64,000 nucleotides of DNA. It comes from Zoroaster sp. YZ-2022. Taxonomy: Eukaryota > Echinodermata > Asteroidea > Forcipulatida > Zoroasteridae. Below, piece after piece: positions 10,761 through 20,155 of this stretch. The notes under the pieces are model-generated. The model saw only the letters and a program-made list of their open reading frames with translations, was not told the DNA's origin and searched no databases. The position numbers were made by a program, and so were the translations under genes. How positions within the stretch are numbered: position 1 is the first letter of the stretch; every line of letters begins with the position of its first letter. The DNA lies in contig CM055826.1 in assembly GCA_029582265.1 (NCBI GenBank), positions 37,022,127-37,086,126 on the forward strand, given 5' to 3'.

Positions 10761-10910
10761 GGATTAACTACTAAGTTGGAAGTAGTAAATATTCAACAAC
10801 AACATTAACATAACAAAGTGTCAAGAATTATGGCAGCCTCATTAATTCAGCCAAGCGTGAATTCACTCTGGACGGCGAGTCTGCCGACTGGCCGGTCCTT
10901 AGCAACCTGG

Positions 10911-11313
10911 ACAGTCGGCAGACAGTCGGCAGACAGTCGGCAGACAGTCGGCAGACAGTCGGCAGACAGTCGGCAGACAGTCGGCAGACAGTCGGCAGAC
11001 AGTCGGCAGACAGTCGGCAGACAGTCGGCAGACTGTCGGCAGACAGTCGGCAGACAGTCGGCAGACAGTCGGCAGACAGTCGGCAGACAGTCGGCAGACA
11101 GTCGGCAGACAGTCGGCAGACCGTCGGCAGACAGTCGGCAGACAGTCGGCAGACAGTCGGCAGACAGTCGGCAGACAGTCGGCAGACAGTCGGCAGACAG
11201 TCGGCAGACAGTCGGCAGACAGTCGGCAGACAGTCGGCAGACAGTCGGCAGACAGTCGGCAGACAGTCGGCAGACAGTCGGCAGACAGTCGGCAGACAGT
11301 CGGCAGACAGTCG
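10911..11313. repeat. 11-bp minisatellite (ACAGTCGGCAG)n, ~36 units
   Basis: Almost perfect units with rare variants (GACTGTCGG near 11,031, GACCGTCGG near 11,118). Because 11 is not a multiple of three, 33 bp make an 11-residue peptide period (QTVGRQSADSR), and both strands stay open. The 179- and 158-codon frames are artefacts. It lies next to the right tip of the 3.3-kb segment. Confidence 0.97.
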
Positions 11314-11335
11314 GCCTAGTCATTATTGAGGACGT

Positions 11336-11521
11336 CCCTTACCATAGGCGACTTTAGTCGACCAAGCTTTCACACAAAAAAGCACTCAAGCCTGAGCACA
11401 AAGGCCATTTGTTATAAAGCTGTAGTTTTGTCCATGTTCACCCTCCATACCCAAGCTTACAATGGTTGGAAAGAGCAAGATCGGATCTTTCCATTGATAG
11501 TGAAATAAAATAAGGTTGCTA
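11336..11521 (+). repeat. 187-bp direct repeat X, copy 2
   Basis: Partner of 7835-8023. From here the TTAA-10 element continues through 11,522-11,876 with no recognised gene. Confidence 0.9.
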
Positions 11522-12093
11522 TTATGCAATCCCTTCAAACTGGAGTGGAAAGATCCGAAATGCCAAACACCTACGGAGCGCCATGTGTTTGTGTACAAAA
11601 AAGTGTTTGAGTTTACAGATCACACTGAGGAAACAAAGACTGAGAACTTGGACATTTATTGACCGATCTTAATGTTTTTTGGATTTTATGAAAGGGAATT
11701 CAATAAGCAAGATATTTTTTATTATTTATTTTGCTAATAGGTGATAATAGAGTTTGTAAAATTGGCCTTTGAACACAAGCTTTCTGTTGTGTAAGAATGT
11801 GTGCTTCACGCTTGAGTGGTCAAACAATGTGGTCACCAGCGGTTGTTTATATCAAAACAATTCGGTACTGAGAGGGTTAAGAGCCGATAAAGCACGATTT
11901 TTTTCATCCACGATATATCATAAAACATATATTGCGATTTTCGATAGTATCGCAATTTTTTTTTCTTCATTTTTATCTGTTAAGCAGCTCTATGAAAGTT
12001 TACAAATGGTATACATTGTACTTTCCCAATAGTATAGATTTAGTCAAACTTTGGTGTAAATCTCTTTATCAAGATTCTGAATACGTGTGTACC

Positions 12094-12436
12094 TTAACCC
12101 TCCTATTACAGCTGCACTTTAGTGGCAAGTAGCTAGTGGTCAAAATCAGTCAATTGCCTGATGCCTCAGTGTTTTGACTGTTGACCCAAATGCGCACACA
12201 GGGGCATTTTTGAATGGTTTTGACTGTCATTTTGACCACCCTGAACAATACAAGACAATGCTTTTACCAGTCAAAAACGGTCGACTCATTTTAACCTATA
12301 AATGTACTTACTACACGAAAGGTTTGACAGTGTTCGACTTTGAAGTGCACTAGATCTAGATATACCTTGGCAAGTACATGTACATATATATCAACATTTT
12401 GACTGATTTTGACCCTTGCAGTCACAGAAGGGTAAT
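12094..12436 (+). mobile_element. TTAA-6 MITE
   Basis: TTAA at 12,094-12,097, tip CCCTCCTATTAC, then AGCTGCACTTTAGTGGC. Internal words GTCAAAA/TTTTGAC recur in both directions (TTTTGACTGTTGACC, TTTTGACCACCC, AGTCAAAAACGGTCG). The right end GTCACAGAAGGGTAA has a decayed TTAA. Confidence 0.8.
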
Positions 12437-12870
12437 GCCGCAAACATACATACATGTGCATGTACTGTTGGCTTCCATTGCCCTAGTCTTGGCCTTGGTG
12501 CTCCTTTAAAAACTTCCCATAGAATATGATATTCTAGTGAAGTAAGTGCCCTTTACTCAGGAAAACTGGCATTGCCTCTTCAAGTCTGCAACTCCAGGCA
12601 TGAGATTCTAAAACTTGTATTAAAATATATTTTTAACTTCCAAGTCCTACAGTACGTATTTTCTGTTATTTCTATGAAAAGGTTAAAAGAGCCTCTTTCA
12701 CTGTTGGATACTATCCCTATATCACCGACAGCCCCAGGTCTATATGCCAGCCTGGTCTATCCACAATGTCTACGGACAATACTTGCTCTGGGCTTACTGA
12801 CTGTCTGTGTGTTCATGTTACGAGCTGAAGAATGCCAGAGTGTAATTGAATTATGAACCAGTAACATCAT
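12437..12870. other. no gene seen
   Basis: Unique-looking sequence. The 94-codon frame at 12,572-12,856 has no recognisable feature. A splice-supported exon cannot be argued. Confidence 0.4.
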
Positions 12871-12914
12871 CACTGGTGCCCATGGGCACAGCTGGTGCCC
12901 ATGGGCACCACTGG
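12871..12914. repeat. doubled 14-bp palindrome GTGCCCATGGGCAC
   Basis: Two copies of the perfect palindrome GTGCCCATGGGCAC (12,876-12,889 and 12,895-12,908) separated by AGCTG, embedded in CACTGG...CCACTGG. The whole block can form one or two hairpins. Confidence 0.9.
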
Positions 12915-13243
12915 TATGCTGTACGTGACAGAGACACAGGATCGATGTGCGATTAAAGGACATGAACTACATACACATACATGTACGTGCAATTGTACAA
13001 GGGAATGCAATTTTGGTATGTATAGTGACCAGATACATTTGCATATATGTAAATATGCAATATGCAAATAAACCAATCGAGGATGACCTTGGTTTAGGTT
13101 GCAGTTTGGTAGCCCAGCCACAAGTCAGTCCTATGTTTGAGTCCAACCTGAATGAGTGCAAGTCCTCTCCATTATTAGCTAGGCTTACACATACATGTAC
13201 CTGTACATGCACTGACTCTGTCCAGAAGTGGAGTAAATTATTA

Positions 13244-13735
13244 AAGAAGGTTCCTAGCCAGAATACCTATAGGGGGTTAGGGTTAAAGAAGGTTCCTAGT
13301 CAGAATACCTATATGGGATTAGGGTTAAGGAAGGTTCCTAGTCAGAATACCTATAGGGGTTTAGGGTTAATGAAGGTTCCTAGCCAGAATACCAATAGGG
13401 GATTAGGGTTAAGGAAGGTTCCAAGCCAGAATACCTATAGGGGGTTAGGGTTAAAGAAGGTTCCTAGCCAGAATACCTATAGGGGGTTAGGGTTAAGGAA
13501 GGTTCCTAGCCAGAATACCTATAGGGGGTTAGGGTTAAGGAAGGTTCCTAGCCAGAATACCTATAGGGGGTTAGGGTTAAGGAAGGTTCCTAGCCAGAAT
13601 ACCTATACGGGGGTTAGGGTTAAGGAAGGTTCCTAGCCAGAATACCTATACGGGGGTTAGGGTTAAGGAAGGTTCCCAGCCAGAATACCTATAGGGGGTT
13701 AGGGTTAAAGAAGGTTCCTAAACCAGAATACCTAG
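13244..13735 (+). repeat. 42-bp tandem array derived from a TTAA-4 end
   Basis: About 11.5 units of AAGGAAGGTTCCTAGCCAG + AATACCTATAGGGGGTTAGG + GTT. The unit equals the right end of the TTAA-4 element (GGTTCCTAGCCAG...CTAGGGGGTTAGGGTTAA). Since 42 is a multiple of three, it gives one open frame with a 14-residue repeat (KKVPSQNTYRGLGL), which I regard as non-coding. Each unit contains TTAGGGTTA. Confidence 0.95.
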
Positions 13736-13827
13736 GGAGTATATAAAGACTGATGACCACATTCTGATGACCATTCTGGCACCCACTAACCACCAGTCTC
13801 TTAGCTACACACATGTATACAGCAGTG

Positions 13828-14125
13828 GTGTGATTTGACAAAAGTAAAAAATCCTGAAAAATGGGTAGCAGGCCTGGGTCTGCCTTTGGTCTAGAGGACA
13901 AAGACCCCTGAACCTCCTGGATGTTTAATTTTGGAGGATTTACAAACTCTCCACATCCCCACAAACAAGAAACTAGAGGTTTGGACACAATACAGGCTAC
14001 TTCTTTCTTATATGTACAGTGTACCTTGGTGGCTACTTCTCTTCTTTCAAGAAAAATTTTCAGGCAAAGGGAGATTTGTACAAAATTCTGACATCAGGAA
14101 AAATCCTGAGGAATCACAGGCCTGA
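13828..14125 (+). mobile_element. element Q (full-length copy)
   Basis: Starts TGTGATTTGACAAAAGTAA and ends GGAATCACAGGCCTG, with inverted tips TGTGATTT/AAATCACA in the better copies. Flanks GCAGTG suggest a short target duplication. Body blocks: TTTGGTCTAGAGGACAAAG, CCTCCTGGATGTTTAAT, CTCTCCACATCCCCAC. Other copies: 15,096-15,385, 33,033, and a split copy 36,722/38,265. Confidence 0.7.
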
Positions 14126-14163
14126 TGCAGTGTAATAAACTGCTGTGTGAAATATGTGTAGGC

Positions 14164-14559
14164 TACTGTAAAACTAGTCATTTTCGCGCAACATTTATTT
14201 TCGCGCTTTTCGCGTAACGATTAGACAGCGCGAATTTAAAAACACGCGAATTTATTACCCGCCCGGTGGATTGGTAAGTTAGTAATATTTTCTTTGTTTA
14301 CCTCTACCCCCGGCCCCGTAATGAAGACGTACCTACATGTACATGTACATGTATATAAGCATTGTGCATAGCGCCGGTGCACGACTTCGGCACTATGATT
14401 TAGTCACCTTTTGAAGTGGTAAATATGTGTCAACCACATCGTGTGCATTGTACTACAAGTCAAATATTTACCGTGCGCGAAAGCAACAACCCGCGAATGT
14501 GTCGGTAGGGTGGCTGAGCGCGAAAAATTACTCGCGCGAAAATTACCAGTTTTACAGTA
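14164..14559. mobile_element. mariner-like MITE, CGCG-rich
   Basis: TA at 14,164-14,165 and 14,558-14,559. Inverted tips CTGTAAAACTAGTCATTTTC and GAAAATTACCAGTTTTACAG. Interior full of TTCGCGC/GCGCGAA words. Small frames near 14,404-14,680 cross its end and are not genes. Confidence 0.75.
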
Positions 14560-14619
14560 TTTTATGGTTTTCTCATTGTATTTTTGTAGTTTTATCACTC
14601 TTATTCCATTTCATCTTTG

Positions 14620-14709
14620 TGTTTTCTTACATATATTTATTTTTTATGGCGAGCTGAAATTGCCCAGTTATGGTGCTTAATAAAGTTTACTTGAACCTGA
14701 ACTTGAATG
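14620..14709 (+). mobile_element. LINE 3' tail
   Basis: GCTTAATAAAGTTTACTTG, then AACCTGAACTTGAA: a polyadenylation signal followed by short CTTGAA-type repeats, as at CR1/L2-group 3' ends. The upstream part is T-rich and has no RT domain. Confidence 0.45.
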
Positions 14710-15046
14710 TTTCCACTTAATGGGGTTTTGCATTCCTGAGAAAATAATGTTTTTTTTCCCCAGTTTCCCTCCCACTCAGGTCCTAAATTTGCATATACAG
14801 ACAGTGGGCCTGAAGCGAACCATACTTGGGAAAACTACTTGGTGTATAGGAATAATGTAATCAAATGTTTCCACCTCTGGCTACATTTGCTGTTCAGATA
14901 CGACACTGCAATCATCAAACACCATTTCACACAAAAATTACCTCAGGACTCAACGCTGTAATTGGACCATGGTCACGTAACTCACGTTATTATTGACTAT
15001 GAATAGAAGAGTGACGGTTGTGGTGTACCCTGGTATGCTTACAGTT
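14710..15046. other. no gene seen
   Basis: No ORF with recognisable features and no clear repeat ends. Confidence 0.4.
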
Positions 15047-15575
15047 GTAAAAGGTACAGTATCGTTACAATCAACAGGGCATGGAATCGGCGTCAGGAGT
15101 GTGATTTGACAAAAGTAAAAAATCCTGTAAAAAGGGTAGCAGGCCTTGGTCTCCCTTTGGTCTAGAGGACAAAGCCTCCTAAACCTCCTGGATGTTAAAT
15201 TTTTGGAGGATTTACCGACTCTCCACATCCCCACAAACAAGAAACTAGAGGTTTGGACAAAATACAGGCTACTTCTTTTTTTTCATTGGTGGCTACTTCT
15301 CTTCTTTCAAGAAAATTTCGAGGCAAAGTGGGATTTGTAAAAAATCCTGAAATCAGGAAAAATCCTGAGAAATCACAGGCCTGCGGAGTACTAGTTTCAG
15401 ATAAACACAGTGACTGAAAATAATACCCCACATGATATGGTCATATTACCGTCGCTGCTGCATAAATGAGCCAGTAATTTTCAGTCACTGTGTTCATTTT
15501 AAGCTACACTTGCAGGACACCGATTCCATGCCCTGTTGAAAGTCTGCTCTGATCGTAATGATATTGTCCTTTTAC
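15047..15575. mobile_element. TTAA-11 MITE split by element Q
   Basis: Outer ends GTAAAAGGTACAGTATCG and GATATTGTCCTTTTAC with CAGGGCATGGAATCGG / CCGATTCCATGCCCTG match 3650-3885. Q occupies about 15,096-15,385. The TTAA flanks are decayed to GTAA/TTAC. Confidence 0.8.
15096..15385 (+). mobile_element. element Q nested in TTAA-11
   Basis: TGTGATTTGACAAAAG... to AGAAATCACAGGCCTG. It is close in sequence to 13,828-14,125. Confidence 0.75.
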
Positions 15576-16116
15576 CGTTCCAATCATGTACATATACAAT
15601 GTATATTGTGTACAATTTATATTCTGTCATCTTTAACAGAATGCCACATTCCAGTGGGTTTCATCTACAACTGAAACTGTATTAGCAAGGGCAGATGGGG
15701 GGAGGGCAAAGGAGGGAAACCCCCCTGGGCCCCCAAAAAAAATAATAATGATGACAATAATAATAATTTGTAATAACAAATTAAAAACAATCATCGTCTC
15801 ATTGTGCTCTCATTTAAGAGAAAACACACACAAAATTTGTTTACATTAACCAAATCTTGATGTCAGGAAACTTTTTTCCTGCAAAGGTTTTGTACACTTT
15901 CCTCATAATTAATAAGTACATGTACATGTACATGTAAGTACATGTAGTTAGAACTTGTATTGAGCTGAACTTGCACAGGTTGGTTGTTACATGTATGTGT
16001 AAATAACCAGAGTCTTCAGAGAGTATGCATACATGTACATGTACTTTTTAGTTCTACAGTACACAGTAGTTCTGCCAAAATTTGGGCCACCTTTCCTTTA
16101 TGGCTAACTGTCAACT
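15576..16116. other. no gene seen; simple repeats
   Basis: Includes a CCCCTGGGCCCCC/poly-A junction near 15,721, AATAATAATG tracts and a palindromic ACATGT run at 15,917-15,946. Confidence 0.45.
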
Positions 16117-16943
16117 GTGTCCATCTGTTCAATGTGACCACCTGTCAAATGTGTCCACCTGTCAAATGTGTCCACCTGTTAAACTGTGTCCACCTGTTCA
16201 ATGTGACCTGTCAAATGTGTCCACCTGTTCAATGTGACCACCTGTCAACTGTGCCCACCTGTTCAATGTGACCTGTCAAATGTGTCCACCTGTTCAAAGT
16301 GACCACCTGTCAACTGTGTCCACCTGTTCAATGTACAACCTGTCAAATGTGTCCACCTGTTAAACTGTGTCCACCTGTTAAACTGAGTCCACCTGTTCAA
16401 TGTGACCTGTCAAATGTGTCCACCTGTTCAATGTGACCACCTGTCAACTGTGCCCACCTGTTCAATGTGACCTGTCAAATGTGTCCACCTGTTCAATGTG
16501 ACCACCTGTCAACTGTGCCCACCTGTTCAATGTGACCTGTCAAATGTGTCCACCTGTTCAAAGTGACCACCTGTCAACTGTGTCCACCTGTTCAATGTGA
16601 CCACCTGTCATCTGTGTCCACCTGTTCAATGTGACCACCTGTCAACTGTGTCCCCCTGTTCAATGTGACCTGTCAACTGTGTCCCCTGTTCATTGTGACC
16701 TGTCAGATGTGTCCACCTGTCAACTGTGTTCCCCTATTCAATGTGACCCATCAACTGTGTCCACCTGTCCAATGTGTCCACCTGTCCAATGTGTCCACCT
16801 GTCCAATGTGACCACCTGTCCAATGTGAGCACCTGTCCAATGTGACCACCTGTCCAATGCGACCACCTGTCCAATGTGACCACCTGTCCAATGTGAACAT
16901 CTGTCCAATGTGACCACCTGTCCAATGCGACCACCTGTCCAAC
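16117..16943 (+). repeat. 17-18-bp minisatellite with CACCTG in most units
   Basis: Units of the type CCACCTGTCAAATGTGT with variants (TTCAATGTGA, TTAAACTGTG). The last ~170 bp are a more homogeneous block CCACCTGTCCAATGTGA. Roughly 45-50 units. CACCTG is the E2-box bound by Snail/ZEB-type factors in animals. Frames through the array on either strand are not genes. Confidence 0.95.
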
Positions 16944-17366
16944 ATTACCACAATAAAGCCACCAATCTATTGTGGCCATATTGTAGCCATTCTAGGTTTT
17001 TGGTACAATGCCCCCGTACACAACGTTCTGCAAATACATGTAGAAGCACAGGAGACTGGCAGGAGCCAATTAAGATGAAAGAAAACCGGCAGTATGTTTA
17101 CATATATACATGTATCTGATAATCTATAATGCCATTCAGTCTCAACACCCTGAGGGTCTGTCGTCTCATAAACTCAAATGAAACAGCATGGCATCGATCT
17201 GGGTTCACAATCTGGGTTAGCAAATATTTTGCGATTCCTCTGCTCACATGAGATTAGGCTGGGCATTTTCCGTTTCATTTGTGAAATAAATAAGGCATTA
17301 CATGAACATGTAGCTGTGTGCAAACTGCATACTAACCTAAAGGACCTGTAGTATAAATATAAAATA
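16944..17366. other. no gene seen
   Basis: No supported ORF or element end. ATACATGTA-type words present. Confidence 0.4.
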
Positions 17367-17580
17367 ATGGTTATTGGCCTTACGTTTTGAACCTACATGT
17401 ACAGTGTAGAAGGTTCTTTCTCAGAGGCAAAATGGGACAGAATACAAACATGCATCCATACATAAACACAAGAGTAAGAAGAAGTTAGTCAGGTGGGAAA
17501 TGAACACAAAAGAAAAAGGTAAGAAATAAATAGGGAATTAGCTGTTGCAAACTGCTTACCAACCTAAAAGGACCTTACAC
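17367..17580 (+). repeat. repeat S, ~220-bp unit
   Basis: ATTGGCCTTACGTTTTGAACC, GGTTCTTTCTCAGAGGC, GGTGGGAAATGAACACAAAAG and CCAACCTAAAAGGACCTT. The unit begins and ends with the ACCTAAAGGACCT block, as if cut from a tandem array. Other copies: 18,070-18,130 (fragment), 20,820-20,980 and 21,287-21,480. On the minus strand CTGAGAAAGAACC...GGTTCGAAACG makes a hairpin similar in layout to that of unit Z. Confidence 0.65.
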
Positions 17581-18189
17581 ACAGCCAACATTTCAAAATT
17601 CCAATTAGTAATGAAACTTTTCTCACTTCCGATTGCACATTTACACAGTGGCGGACACCATGATGAAACTGTAGGATCTTCGTTGGTTCCTGTTTATTAC
17701 CCATTACTACATCCCACAAACTGGTACCCCGACAAGTAAGGTATCGATACTACGCTAATTGACATCCATAATACTTTTCGGTAATTCATAACTTATTTAT
17801 TATAGCACACTACACGTATGAAAATATTCGAAAGGGGTACCAATTCTGATTTTTACGATCGTTGTACGTGATTTTAACCGAATGCTCATAAAATGGTGCT
17901 TTATCAAGGGCTTTTTTTTTCATTGGGCTTTTTTTTTCGTTGGGCGGAAAACTTGAAATTCGTAATTTTTAAAGAGCAATTCGTACTTTCGTAATTCATG
18001 AAAAAATTTGTAATAATTACTAAAAATTCGTAATAGTTGGCAGCTACATGTATGCTTACATTATAATTTGTAAAATAATGGTTATTGGTCTTACGTTTCG
18101 AATGTAGCAGGTTCTTTCTCAACGGCAAAAATTTGCAAAACGTGTACATGTTTTGACACTGACTGTGTACACGTATAAACGAATATTTA
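17581..18189. other. no gene seen; S fragment at 18,070-18,130
   Basis: AT-rich sequence with two TTTTTTTTCATTGGGC-like words near 17,915-17,945. The S fragment is the only recognised repeat. Confidence 0.45.
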
Positions 18190-18585
18190 TAGGTTGGTGA
18201 AATTCTTGCGTCGGGAGATAAACAATTGATTTAATTTTGCCCTACACCGACGTGTGTATAGCACTGTATGCTCAGTGCTTTCCGAGTGTCTGTGAAAAAA
18301 CTACACAGGCGACTCGGGCGGGATTCGAACCCACGACCTCCTGCTTACTAGTGCAGACGTCTTAATCTCGACCACCGAGCTTGCCCGATGACGATTGGCC
18401 GGCTAGAATCCCATATAGCAGCAGGTTCTGCGATATATATAGGTTGGTGAAATTCTTGCGTCGGGAGATAAACAATTGATTTAATTTTTCCCTACACCGA
18501 CGTGTGAATAGCAGTGTATACTCAGTGCTTTCCGAGTGTCTGTGAAAAAACTACACAGGCGACTCGGGTGGGATTCCTGCACGAT
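18190..18585 (-). mobile_element. tRNA-Thr-like SINE, tandem pair (250-bp period)
   Basis: TAGGTTGGTGAAATTCTTGC occurs at 18,190 and 18,440. The first unit is complete: reverse-complement B box GGATTCGAACCC, anticodon-region CTTACTAGTGCAG and A-box region CTCGACCACCGAGC. The second stops inside the tRNA part (GGGTGGGATTCCTGC). The plus sense of the head reads GGTGGTCGAGA...GGTAAGCAGGAGGTCGTGGG, closest to tRNA-Thr among tRNAs I know. Confidence 0.8.
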
Positions 18586-18904
18586 GCAGACAGATTGTCC
18601 GTATTTAGTACGGAAAATAATTAAAAATACAGCAATATGGATTTAGAAAAAATAGCACAGATTAAACAAATCCAACCCTGGCACAAAACATCATTTTTTT
18701 AAATGTATCAGTTGAACTTCCTGGGAGTTGTGATATAAAAAAAACGGCCAAATATCGCAGAAATAGAAGGTTACATTTTTTCAATGTAGGATTCGTTTAC
18801 ATGTTTAGCGAATTTATTTTTGTGTAAATGTTCCAACCCTAAATAAAATCCATTATAATGCCAATAACCCAACTAATTGCTCTCTACATCATATCAGATG
18901 CTAC
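18586..18904. other. no gene seen
   Basis: AT-rich, no clear repeat boundary. Confidence 0.4.
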
Positions 18905-19073
18905 TAAAAGCTGTGCCGGGTATCCGGATACCTGACCGAAACTGTCATTACCCAATTCCATTTATTCGGTTCCAATTACCCGTAAACAAAAAAATTTTCA
19001 ACTGAACATTTAAGCCAAAGAAATGGAAATGTGTGTGGGGAATGGGGATGCTACGAGTCTTTATTAACCCTCC

Positions 19074-19689
19074 TATGCCCAGGCTGAAATTTGGCCCAGT
19101 AAGCACTGCACCCACAGACAGTCACTTGAGTATTTTTGGTTGCATTGCCAATTGTTCACACATGTGTATTTTTTCTCTAAGAGTGCTGGAGTTAGTGGCA
19201 AAGTCAAACACACTTGTGTATGTCCTACATGTACATAAGTTATATGCAGAGTCACACAGAGCTGTGTATGTACTGCAGACTCGTATACAGTTGAGTGGTT
19301 TTGGTTTGACCTCCTACCATAGCCACATGTCCTTGCATTTATTTGAGTGTCGTGGCCGAGCGGTCTAGCGCACCGAACTCAAGTTCTGGTGTTGCCAGCA
19401 GCAGGGTGTGGGTTCGAGCCCCGGTCATGACACTTGTGTCCTTGAGCAAGGTACTTAACCATAATTGCTTCGTCCTTCGGATGGGACGTTAAGCCGTAGG
19501 TCCCGTGTACTAGATTAAGTAATGCACGTAAAAGAACCCAGAACACTTATCGTAGAAGAGTAGGGGTTTACCCCGGTGTTACTGGTTCACATAGCAAGCG
19601 CCCTTGTTTACAGGTTTCCTCAGGCTTCCGAGCTACAGTGCTTAAGTGTGCTTTTGAGGCATCCTTGGTTTCATTACCAGAAATGTATC

Positions 19690-19725
<36 letters not shown>

Positions 19726-19806
19726 GTGCACTGCACAAAGTCAATGGGTTGGGAGTGACATACAAATTTTGAGTGTCTTTGATTGTTAAACCTATAGGAG
19801 GGTTAA
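19074..19806. mobile_element. TTAA-7 MITE carrying a SINE
   Basis: TTAA flanks; tips CCCTCCTATGCCC and ACCTATAGGAGGG. Internal words CACTTGTGTATG/CACACATGTGTA recur. The SINE takes 19,348-19,725. Confidence 0.8.
19348..19725 (+). mobile_element. tRNA-Leu(CAA)-like SINE with alternative body
   Basis: A box GTGGCCGAGCGG, anticodon loop ACTCAAGTTCTGG (CAA), B box GGTTCGAGCCC. The body differs from the other SINEs: CCTTCGGATGGGACGTTAAG, CCGTAGGTCCCGTGTAC. ATA/AAT tail at about 19,690-19,725. The same body is seen on the minus strand at 53,782-54,040. Confidence 0.85.
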
Positions 19807-20009
19807 TATAGAGGCGGGAAATTATTACAGTAAGTCCACATTTATTATGACTCTAATAAAACAAGAGAAACTTGAGTTCATATTGGTTATTTTATACATT
19901 CAGGAGTATTTATGTGTTTTTACAAAAAAAATTACGGGTACCCGGGTGTCCGAAGATTTCCAATTTCGGGTGTCCGGTTCCCGAAAATAACCGAAAACAC
20001 ACAGCCTTA

Positions 20010-20145
20010 AATGATCATCATCATTCGGCTGCCATGCAGGTGACCACAAGTTTTTTCCATGTTGCTCTGTCTTGAGCTGTTTTTGAGATCATAGCCAGGG
20101 TCAGCATCCCTTCCGAATCTCCCTTTAGATGATACGGCATGTTTT
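20010..20145 (-). pseudogene. LINE ORF2 C-terminal remnant
   Basis: One minus-strand frame reads ...SEGMLTLAMISKTAQDR then ATWKKLVVTCMAAE-stop, followed by ATGATGATGATC. The DRATWKKLV-type ending is usual for LINE ORF2 C-termini. No RT core remains. Confidence 0.5.
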
Positions 20146-20155
20146 TTCTCTCCTA

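Larger units (their letters stand above)
8024..11328. mobile_element. 3.3-kb segment with short inverted tips inside TTAA-10
   Basis: Left end CTCAATAATGACTGTCTGCC and right end GGCCTAGTCATTATTGAG are inverted. Subterminal words CTGCCGA/TCGGCAG recur at both ends (AGTCTGCC, GACTCTGCCGAGTCC, GTCTGCCGACTGGCC). The interior has a tandem duplication (9019-9517), poly-A at about 10,419-10,438, a palindrome GTCTGCCGAGTCGGCAGAC at 10,742-10,760 and the 11-bp minisatellite. ORFs up to 197 codons (minus strand, 9486-10,079) have no recognisable domain. Confidence 0.55.
7776..11880. mobile_element. TTAA-10 composite element, 4.1 kb
   Basis: TTAA at 7776-7779 and 11,877-11,880. Left tip CCCTTTCCTTACC; right tip GGTACTGAGAGGG (inverted CCCTCTCAGTACC). 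The insertion into hAT-B is exact, because host sequence on both sides rejoins across one TTAA. Inside lie a 187-bp direct repeat (7835-8023 and 11,336-11,521) and, between its copies, a 3.3-kb segment with its own inverted tips. I find no intact transposase frame, so it is probably non-autonomous. Confidence 0.75.
18905..20009 (+). mobile_element. hAT-A MITE with two nested insertions
   Basis: Ends TAAAAGCTGTGCCGGG and CACACAGCCTTAA. The internal blocks match the other hAT-A copies. It is interrupted at TTAA (19,074-19,077/19,803-19,806) by TTAA-7, which itself carries a SINE. Host text rejoins as GCTACGAGTCTTTA | TTAATATAGAGGCGGG. Confidence 0.85.

Noticed and set aside
10818..11357. 179-codon plus-strand and 158-codon minus-strand frames
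   Set aside because: Both run through the 11-bp minisatellite, whose period keeps every phase open. No non-repeat coding part.
7835..11521. LTR retrotransposon (187-bp direct repeats around 3.3 kb)
   Set aside because: The repeats do not start TG and end CA, no primer-binding site or polypurine tract is seen, and no gag/pol frame lies between.
12947..13636. 229-codon frame with a 14-residue repeat
   Set aside because: The 42-bp unit is the end of a TTAA-4 element; the frame is open because 42 is divisible by three.
13244..13735. Interstitial telomere array
   Set aside because: TTAGGG occurs once or so per 42 bp and not in direct tandem, and the unit is explained by a MITE end.
16117..16943. 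CRISPR-like array
   Set aside because: Units are contiguous without unique spacers, and the genome is animal.
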